Of a DNA stretch of 9,828 nucleotides, positions 5,741 through 9,828 are shown piece after piece. The position numbers and the translations under genes were made by a program. Below the pieces are notes generated by a model, which searched no databases, was not told the origin of the DNA, and saw nothing but the letters and a program-made list of their open reading frames with translations. The stretch is from Ruminococcaceae bacterium UBA6855. GTDB taxonomy: Bacteria; Bacillota; Clostridia; Oscillospirales; Acutalibacteraceae. The DNA lies in contig DKDF01000116.1 in the NCBI GenBank assembly GCA_002451755.1, forward strand, positions 5,993-15,820, read 5' to 3'. Position 1 is the stretch's first letter. The number at the start of each line of letters is the position of its first letter.

Positions 5741-6650
5741 TGTGTGCTCCTCCTATGATGTCCTTGAGTTCGTTTATATTATACTTGTCCGCAACCGCGG
5801 GCAGGGCTTCGACTGTTTTTTTGCATATGAACGGGTCAACGAGATTCGCGGCGCCTATCTCGACCGCCGTCGCTCCGGCGAGCATCATCTCGATAACGTC
5901 CTCGGCGGACGATACGCCGCCCATGCCGATTACCGGAATGTTGACAGCCGACGAGACCTGATAGACCATCCTCAGCGCCACGGGGAATATCGCGCTGCCG
6001 GAGAAGCCGCCCATCGTGTTCGCTATCACGGGCTTTTTCGTTCGCAGGTCTATCCTCATGCCGAGCAGGGTGTTTATCAGGCTGATTCCGTCCGCCCCCG
6101 CGTCCTCGCAGGCTTTCGCGATGCTCACAATGTCCGTGACATTGGGCGAGAGCTTTATGATAACCGGTTTTTTCGTGACCGCCTTGACGGCTTTTGTAAC
6201 CTGCGCCGCTGCCTTCGGGTCTGTGCCAAAGCTCATGCCGCCGCCGTGAACATTCGGGCAGCTGACATTGACCTCGAGCCAGCCGACCTGCTCCTGACTG
6301 TCGAGTCTCTCGCAGGTGTAGGCGTATTCGTCAACGGAAAAGCCGCTGACGTTCGCCATCACTTTTTTATTAAAACACTTTTTGAGCTTCGGAAGCTCTT
6401 CGCTTATAACTTTGTCAACGCCGGGGTTCTGAAGCCCGACTGCGTTTATCATGCCTGCGGTGCACTCCGCTATTCTCGGGGTAGGATTGCCGAAACGCGG
6501 CTCTTTCGTCGTGCCCTTGAACGAAAAAGTTCCGAGGCAGTTTATGTCATAGAGCTCAGCAAATTCGTATCCGTAGCCGAATGTGCCGGATGCCGGGATA
6601 ACGGGATTGTCGAGCTCTTCGCCGCAAAGATTCACGCTCAGTCTGCCCAT
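5733..6650 (-). CDS. pyrD: Dihydroorotate dehydrogenase B (NAD-linked), catalytic subunit PyrD
   Basis: PyrD oxidises dihydroorotate to orotate with FMN; the electrons pass to the partner PyrK and then to NAD. The 305 residues form the class 1B enzyme: NPVIPASGTFGYG (15-27), the FMN/substrate loop NAVGLQNPG (69-77), NVSCPNV with the class 1 catalytic Cys (C131), IIKLSPN (164-170), and the FMN-phosphate segment GMGGVSSAEDVIEMMLAGA (242-260). A serine in place of C131 would indicate the membrane class 2 enzyme, so Cys plus an adjacent pyrK supports class 1B. The ATG overlaps the pyrK stop by 13 bases, with GAGGAG in the pyrK end as ribosome binding site. The soluble heterotetramer PyrD2-PyrK2 is expected by family. 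Confidence 0.97.
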   Translation of the reverse strand: MGRLSVNLCGEELDNPVIPASGTFGYGYEFAELYDINCLGTFSFKGTTKEPRFGNPTPRIAECTAGMINAVGLQNPGVDKVISEELPKLKKCFNKKVMANVSGFSVDEYAYTCERLDSQEQVGWLEVNVSCPNVHGGGMSFGTDPKAAAQVTKAVKAVTKKPVIIKLSPNVTDIVSIAKACEDAGADGISLINTLLGMRIDLRTKKPVIANTMGGFSGSAIFPVALRMVYQVSSAVNIPVIGMGGVSSAEDVIEMMLAGATAVEIGAANLVDPFICKKTVEALPAVADKYNINELKDIIGGAHNG

Positions 6651-7375
6651 ATAATCTCCTCACTTTCCATTACGGGACCCTCTTTGCAGATCCTCTTGTT
6701 GCCCGTTAGCGTCTTGCACGAGCAGCCCATGCACGCGCCGAATCCGCAGCCCATGCGCTCCTCGAAGCTGTATTGCCCGGGCGTTTTCATGATTTTGTGC
6801 ATCGCGCGGAACATCGGCTCGGGTCCGCAGGTGTAGAAAAATGTGTATTGCATGTCTTTTATCACATCCGTGACAAAGCCCTTTGTGCCGTAAGTGCCGT
6901 CGGCGGTCGCGATATGCACGTCCGCGCCGAGTGCGCGGAATTCGTCTTCGTAGAACACATCGTCTTTTGAGTTGAAGCCGAGCACTACAGTGACATTTTT
7001 GCCCTCTGATATAAGCTTTTTGCAGAGCATGTACATCGGCGGAACGCCGACTCCGCCGCCGACGAGCAGGGGGCTGCCGCCGCTTATTTTTGTGTTGTAT
7101 CCGTTGCCGAGCCCCGTCAGCAGGTCGAGTTCGCCGCCTGCCCCCATGCGGCTCATCTGTTCCGTGCCGTTGCCGACGGTTTTATATATCAGCGTCAGAT
7201 TTTCTCCGACGCAGTCGCAGACCGATATCGGGCGGCGCAGGAAAAATCCGTCGAGCTTTATGTTCACGAACTGTCCCGGCGCGGTTATCGCCGAGGTGTC
7301 GCCCGCAAGAGTCATTTTAAATATATCGCGCGCGATTTTTTTATTTGAAGTTATCTTGAAAATACCCTGCTTCAT
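6638..7375 (-). CDS. pyrK: Dihydroorotate dehydrogenase B, electron-transfer subunit PyrK
   Basis: PyrK carries FAD and a [2Fe-2S] cluster and moves electrons from PyrD to NAD. The 245 residues show the flavin-binding LRRPISVCD (46-54) of the ferredoxin-reductase fold, TVGNGTEQM (66-74), the NAD-domain loop LLVGGGVGVPPMY (103-115), YTCGPEPM (181-188), and the cluster ligands in MGCGFGACMGCSC...RICKEGP (C210, C215, C218, C230; pattern C-x4-C-x2-C-x11-C). All four ligands are present, so the protein should be functional. Its start overlaps the pyrC stop by 4 bases (ATGA) and GGAGGAG of the pyrC end is the ribosome binding site. It is directly followed by pyrD, as usual for this enzyme type. Confidence 0.97.
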   Translation of the reverse strand: MKQGIFKITSNKKIARDIFKMTLAGDTSAITAPGQFVNIKLDGFFLRRPISVCDCVGENLTLIYKTVGNGTEQMSRMGAGGELDLLTGLGNGYNTKISGGSPLLVGGGVGVPPMYMLCKKLISEGKNVTVVLGFNSKDDVFYEDEFRALGADVHIATADGTYGTKGFVTDVIKDMQYTFFYTCGPEPMFRAMHKIMKTPGQYSFEERMGCGFGACMGCSCKTLTGNKRICKEGPVMESEEIIWAD

Positions 7376-8580
7376 GCTTTCTCCTCCGCCTTGTAAACTA
7401 CTTTTCCATTATGTACCGTCAGTAGGCATCTGCCGAACACCTCACGCCCCGCAAACGGTGTGGCGCGCCCCATCGAAAGAAAATCTTCCGGGTTTATTTT
7501 ATACGCTTCGCTTATATCAAACACCGCGAAGTCATTCTCTGTGTCTATTTTGAATCGCTCTTTCGGTTTGAAGCTCATCAGCTCAACGAGCCTGTCGAGC
7601 GTTATGATATTTTTCATCACAAGCTCTGTGTAGAGCACCGGGAACGCCGTTTCGAGCCCGACAACGCCCATGAGACTCTTTTCGAGCCCGCGACCTTTTT
7701 CTTCTGCGCTGTGCGGCGCGTGGTCGGTCGCTATCATGTCTATCGTGCCGTCCTTTATGCCCTCTATAAGAGCCTCTTTATCCTCGCGGCTTCTCAACGG
7801 CGGGTTCATCTTGAATCGTCCGTCCTCCTGCATATCCTCATCGCAGAGCACGAGATAGTGCGGCGCGGTCTCGCAGGTCACATCGACTCCGCGCGCCTTC
7901 GCCTGCCTTATCAGCTCAACGCTCTCCTTTGTCGAGATGTGGCAGACATGATATGCGCAGCCCGTCTCCTCCGCAAGGCGCAGGTCGCGCTCGATTTGTT
8001 TATATTCGCTCGCGCTCGAGATTCCTTTGTGCCCGTGCGCTTTCGCGTATTCGCCGTCGTGTATATATCCGCCGAAGAGCAGGGAGTTGTCCTCGCAGTG
8101 GGCGGCGATTATCTTGCCGAGCCGCTTGGCGGCGGTCATCGCCTCTCTCATCATTTCGTCGTTCTGCACGCCTTTTCCGTCGTCGGAGAACGCGCAGACC
8201 TTGTCGGATATAGCTTCCATATCCGCGAGCCTTTCACCCTTTTCGCCGACGGTTATCGCGCCGTAGGGCAGAACTTTTATCGCCGCGCTGCGCTTTATCG
8301 CGTCCAGCTGGACTTGCAGGTGCTCCGCGCTGTCCGGTACGGGGTCGAGGTTCGGCATCGTGCAGACCGCCGTGTATCCTCCGTGCGCCGCGGCGGCAGA
8401 GCCGGAAGCAATGGTTTCTTTATAAGAAAAACCCGGCTCTCTGAAATGCACATGAACATCACAAAGACCGGGCACAATAATATATTTTTTCGAAATAACG
8501 GGCGAAAGACCTCCGTCGGCAAGGAACTTTTCCGCAAAGGCTCTTATTTTTTCGTATCTGCAAGCGAAGTCGTGCGTCAT
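7372..8580 (-). CDS. pyrC: Dihydroorotase PyrC (type I)
   Basis: PyrC cyclises N-carbamoyl-aspartate to dihydroorotate at a binuclear zinc centre. Metal and substrate motifs are GLCDVHVHFREPG (38-50; H43, H45), CTMPN (73-77), AFSDDGKGV (130-138, D133), AAHCED (159-164, H161), HVCHIST (211-217, H214), FKMNPPLRS (257-265) and MIATDHAPHS (282-291, D286). This is the type I amidohydrolase set. At 402 residues it is slightly short: the HxHFREPG motif usually sits near residue 58-62, and the customary N-terminal strand (of the LIKNGRVVD kind) is missing, although a short helical segment and VISKKYIIVPG remain. The start is supported by AAGGAG 8 bases upstream. It is the first gene of the pyr operon, directly behind the attenuator. 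Confidence 0.96.
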   Translation of the reverse strand: MTHDFACRYEKIRAFAEKFLADGGLSPVISKKYIIVPGLCDVHVHFREPGFSYKETIASGSAAAAHGGYTAVCTMPNLDPVPDSAEHLQVQLDAIKRSAAIKVLPYGAITVGEKGERLADMEAISDKVCAFSDDGKGVQNDEMMREAMTAAKRLGKIIAAHCEDNSLLFGGYIHDGEYAKAHGHKGISSASEYKQIERDLRLAEETGCAYHVCHISTKESVELIRQAKARGVDVTCETAPHYLVLCDEDMQEDGRFKMNPPLRSREDKEALIEGIKDGTIDMIATDHAPHSAEEKGRGLEKSLMGVVGLETAFPVLYTELVMKNIITLDRLVELMSFKPKERFKIDTENDFAVFDISEAYKINPEDFLSMGRATPFAGREVFGRCLLTVHNGKVVYKAEEKA

Positions 8581-8598
8581 TTTTGCGTCTCCTTATAT

Positions 8599-8626
8599 AA
8601 AAGAAAAAGTCCTGCTGCCGCAAGAC
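8599..8626 (-). terminator. Leader (attenuation) terminator of the pyr operon
   Basis: On the minus strand GTCTTGC (8626-8620) pairs with GCAGGAC (8615-8609) around a GGCA loop. The seven pairs include one G-U and are followed by TTTTTCTTTT (8608-8599). It lies between the promoter and pyrC, ending only 5 bases before the AAGGAG (8594-8589), so it must be conditional. Its 5' arm is also the 3' arm of the antiterminator. Confidence 0.85.
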
Positions 8627-8691
8627 CGTGTATGCAAAGAACGCCGGAACATCAACGCCGACTATCCGTATTCATCACCAATCTTGCCGGC
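8617..8691 (-). promoter_or_regulatory. Antiterminator of the pyr attenuator
   Basis: GCCGGCAAGATTG (8691-8679) can pair with CGGTCTTGCGGC (8628-8617) over 12 pairs with a single bulged G and two G-U pairs. The upstream strand is the 3' half of the PyrR-type loop and the downstream strand is the 5' arm of the terminator. Forming this helix would destroy both. The roughly 50 bases between the two strands include GTCGGCG and CCGGCG segments but show no single convincing helix. Confidence 0.75.
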
Positions 8692-8714
8692 ATCTCTGTA
8701 CCGCTTAAAAATTG
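8679..8714 (-). promoter_or_regulatory. PyrR-type binding loop (anti-antiterminator) in the pyr leader
   Basis: At the very start of the transcript, the upper stem GGTA/TGCC (8702-8699 with 8692-8689) closes the hexaloop CAGAGA (8698-8693), which fits the PyrR loop consensus CNGNGA. The stem keeps the same shape as the consensus ARUC...GGYU, including the U-G pair, but with compensating changes (A-U to G-C, C-G to A-U). An asymmetric purine-rich internal bulge follows. A lower stem then pairs CAATTTT (8714-8708) with AAGATTG (8685-8679). This is the upper stem, bulge, lower stem layout known for PyrR targets. By family, UMP-bound PyrR would stabilise it, free the terminator and shut the operon down. 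No pyrR gene is in the window, so the binding protein is inferred. Confidence 0.78.
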
Positions 8715-8723
8715 ATTTGCTTT

Positions 8724-8752
8724 ATTATACCAACAGCCGCCCGCTTTGTCAA
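8724..8752 (-). promoter_or_regulatory. Sigma-A-type promoter of the pyr operon
   Basis: The minus strand has a perfect consensus: TTGACA (8752-8747), a 17-base spacer and TATAAT (8729-8724), with an extended -10 (TGGTATAAT). The predicted start near 8717 lies just before the PyrR-type loop. Such a strong promoter implies that control is exerted mainly at the attenuator. Confidence 0.93.
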
Positions 8753-8807
8753 GATGTCTGTTATAAATGAAGCAATTGTAAATTATTTTCGTTATGACAT
8801 AAAAGCA

Positions 8808-8837
8808 TTGACTTCGCGCCTATAATACATATATAAT
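8808..8837 (+). promoter_or_regulatory. Sigma-A-type promoter of the degV-family gene
   Basis: TTGACT (8808-8813) and TATAAT (8832-8837) are 18 bases apart on the plus strand. A second TATAAT at 8821-8826 has no fitting -35 at normal distance, but both lie in one AT-rich stretch. The -35 is 56 bases from the divergent pyr -35. The AT-rich 8753-8807 stretch between them shows no clear operator. Confidence 0.85.
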
Positions 8838-8886
8838 TGATGGAAAGCGGCAATCAGACGCTTAAAAAGGGAGGAGAAATTCAAAA

Positions 8887-9723
8887 ATGAAATGGAACAT
8901 CATCACCGATTCAAGCTGTGATATGTTCGGCTTCGAGAAGGAGCATGAGAATATCGTGTTTTCTTCCGTGCCGTTCACTATCAGCGTAGGAGACGAAAAC
9001 TTTGTTGACGATCACGACCTCGACGTCGACGGAATGATCGACTCGATGGACGCCTGTGCAGAGGCGAGCCACACGGCGTGTCCGTCGCCGCATGCGTGGC
9101 AGGAGAAGTTCGAGCAGGAGGGCAATGTCATTGCCATCACTATTTCGAGCAAGCTCTCCGGCAGCTACAACAGCGCGTGCGCCGCAAAAGACATGGTGCT
9201 CGAAGAGCAGCCCGATAAGAAAATCGCCGTTATCGACTCGCGCTCCGCGGGTTCGGAGCTCGTTCTGCTCGTCAAAAAAATCTGCGAGCTCATCGAGTCC
9301 GGCGCGGATTTTGAGACAGTCGTTGAAAAGGCGGAGGTTTATTCCCGCCACACCCATGTTGTTTTCGCTCTTTCGTCGTTCAACAATCTTGTTAAGAATG
9401 GCCGCATGAGCAAAATCGTCGGCTTCGTCGCCAACAAGCTCGGCTTCTGGGGCATCGGTATCGGCAGCGAGCAGGGCACGATCGAGATAAAGCAGAAGAT
9501 ACGCGGCAGCAAGAAAGCGCTCGACGCGATAATCGAGGATATGAAAGAGCGCGGCTACAACTGCGGCAAAGTCGTCATCAGCCATTGCCGCAACGCGGAG
9601 TTCGCCGAGAGCGTCAAGTCGGCTATCCAGTCCGTCTGGGATAAGGCGGAGGTCAAGATAGTCCACGCGCGCGGACTTTGCAGCTATTACGCCGAAAAGG
9701 GCGGACTGATAATCGGCTTCTGA
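8887..9723 (+). CDS. DegV family protein (fatty-acid-binding, FakB-like)
   Basis: This is a 278-residue DegV-fold protein of normal length. DegV/FakB proteins bind a fatty acid in a deep pocket; those that partner with FakA present it for phosphorylation and phospholipid synthesis. Motifs are IITDSSCDM at the N-terminus (5-13), TACPSPHAW (63-71), ITISSKLSGSYNSA (84-97), VIDSRSAGSE (115-124), LSSFNNLVKNGRMSK (162-176) and the C-terminal YYAEKGGLIIGF (267-278). These match the lipid-carboxylate-binding loops of the family as remembered. TDSS in place of the commoner TDST/TDSA is minor variation. The start is backed by AGGGAGGAG about 10 bases upstream. It is divergent from the pyr operon and apparently monocistronic in view; no FakA is nearby, so its lipid ligand and partner are unknown. 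Confidence 0.92.
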   Translation: MKWNIITDSSCDMFGFEKEHENIVFSSVPFTISVGDENFVDDHDLDVDGMIDSMDACAEASHTACPSPHAWQEKFEQEGNVIAITISSKLSGSYNSACAAKDMVLEEQPDKKIAVIDSRSAGSELVLLVKKICELIESGADFETVVEKAEVYSRHTHVVFALSSFNNLVKNGRMSKIVGFVANKLGFWGIGIGSEQGTIEIKQKIRGSKKALDAIIEDMKERGYNCGKVVISHCRNAEFAESVKSAIQSVWDKAEVKIVHARGLCSYYAEKGGLIIGF

Positions 9724-9747
9724 CGGTTACTTAATGATGTGGCGACT

Positions 9748-9773
9748 CGATATATCAATATCGCAGCGGTCGC
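9748..9773. repeat. Palindromic intergenic hairpin, possible repeat unit
   Basis: CGATAT (9748-9753) and ATATCG (9758-9763) form a perfect inverted repeat with an ATCA loop, flanked by a further GCGAC (9742-9746) and GTCGC (9769-9773) match. No T-run follows, so it is not an obvious terminator for the degV-family gene. It could be an interspersed palindromic repeat, but only one copy is in the window. Confidence 0.4.
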
Positions 9774-9783
9774 ACGGAATCAC

Positions 9784-9817
9784 GCCCATTGGCTCCCTTG
9801 TGTAAAGGGAGCTGGGC
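9784..9817. repeat. GCTCCCTT/AAGGGAGC inverted repeat, probable interspersed element end
   Basis: GCTCCCTT (9792-9799) and AAGGGAGC (9805-9812) are perfect complements around GTGTA. An outer GCCCA (9784-9788)/TGGGC (9813-9817) arm adds five pairs, with a three-base bulge on one side. A CTCCCTT-GTGTA-AAGGGAG core resembles short interspersed repeats I recall from gut Clostridia genomes; that is memory, not a search. The window ends 11 bases later, so the full unit cannot be judged. Confidence 0.5.
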
Positions 9818-9828
9818 AGATTATAATT

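Noticed and set aside
5637..6836. A long open frame on the plus strand opposite pyrD/pyrK (399 codons)
   Set aside because: It lies antisense to two well-supported genes, has no recognisable family motif or good ribosome binding site, and is explained by the codon bias of the minus-strand genes. The same holds for the plus-strand frames at 297-971 and 7711-8715 and the minus-strand frame at 9666-8911.
8753..8807. A shared operator between the divergent pyr and degV-family promoters
   Set aside because: The stretch is simply AT-rich; no inverted or direct repeat of convincing length was found.
9784..9817. Rho-independent terminator of the degV-family gene
   Set aside because: The hairpin is followed by AGATTATAATT rather than a T-run, and the opposite strand also lacks one, so a repeat is the better reading.

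Overview
The window is a nucleotide-biosynthesis region from a moderately GC-rich bacterium. It most likely comes from a Clostridia (Bacillota) of the Oscillospirales/Ruminococcaceae type. Four things suggest this: strong GGAGG-type ribosome binding sites before nearly every gene, a PyrDB/PyrK-type dihydroorotate dehydrogenase, RNA-based control of both operons (a PyrR-type attenuator and a ZTP riboswitch), and a PurO-like IMP cyclohydrolase. The taxon is inferred from these features, not proven.

Layout. Almost everything is on the minus strand, so transcription runs from right to left. At 8752-8581 lie a consensus promoter and an attenuation leader with PyrR-binding loop, antiterminator and terminator. 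They control a six-gene pyrimidine operon, pyrC-pyrK-pyrD-pyrF-pyrE-pyrB (8580 to 3296), whose genes overlap by 4-13 bases or are separated by 13. A 200-base gap (3295-3096) follows, holding a second promoter, a ZTP (pfl) riboswitch and its overlapping intrinsic terminator. Next comes a purine operon, purE-purM-(formate/nitrite-family channel)-purN-(PurO-like IMP cyclohydrolase), which runs off the left edge. A DegV-family protein is divergently transcribed on the plus strand (8887-9723) from its own promoter. The last 105 bases hold two palindromic, repeat-like hairpins and no gene.

How the genes work together. The pyr operon covers UMP synthesis from carbamoyl phosphate: PyrB (carbamoyl aspartate), PyrC (dihydroorotate), PyrD/PyrK (orotate, NAD-linked), PyrE (OMP) and PyrF (UMP). 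Carbamoyl phosphate synthetase is not in the window. The pur operon supplies PurM (AIR), PurE (AIR/CAIR step), PurN (10-formyl-THF-dependent GAR formylation) and an IMP cyclohydrolase. ZTP accumulates when 10-formyl-THF is short, so a ZTP-switched operon that also encodes a putative formate channel suggests a circuit in which one-carbon shortage induces formate handling together with the formyl-consuming enzymes.

Most notable points: the formate/nitrite-family channel inside the ZTP-controlled purine operon; a PyrB whose C-terminus carries a four-cysteine tail with exactly the PyrI zinc-domain spacing but no allosteric domain; a complete PyrR-type attenuator whose binding loop keeps the shape but differs in sequence from the textbook consensus; and the absence of a separate terminator between the two operons, so the ZTP terminator may also govern pyr read-through. 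No mobile element, CRISPR array, tRNA or rRNA was seen.
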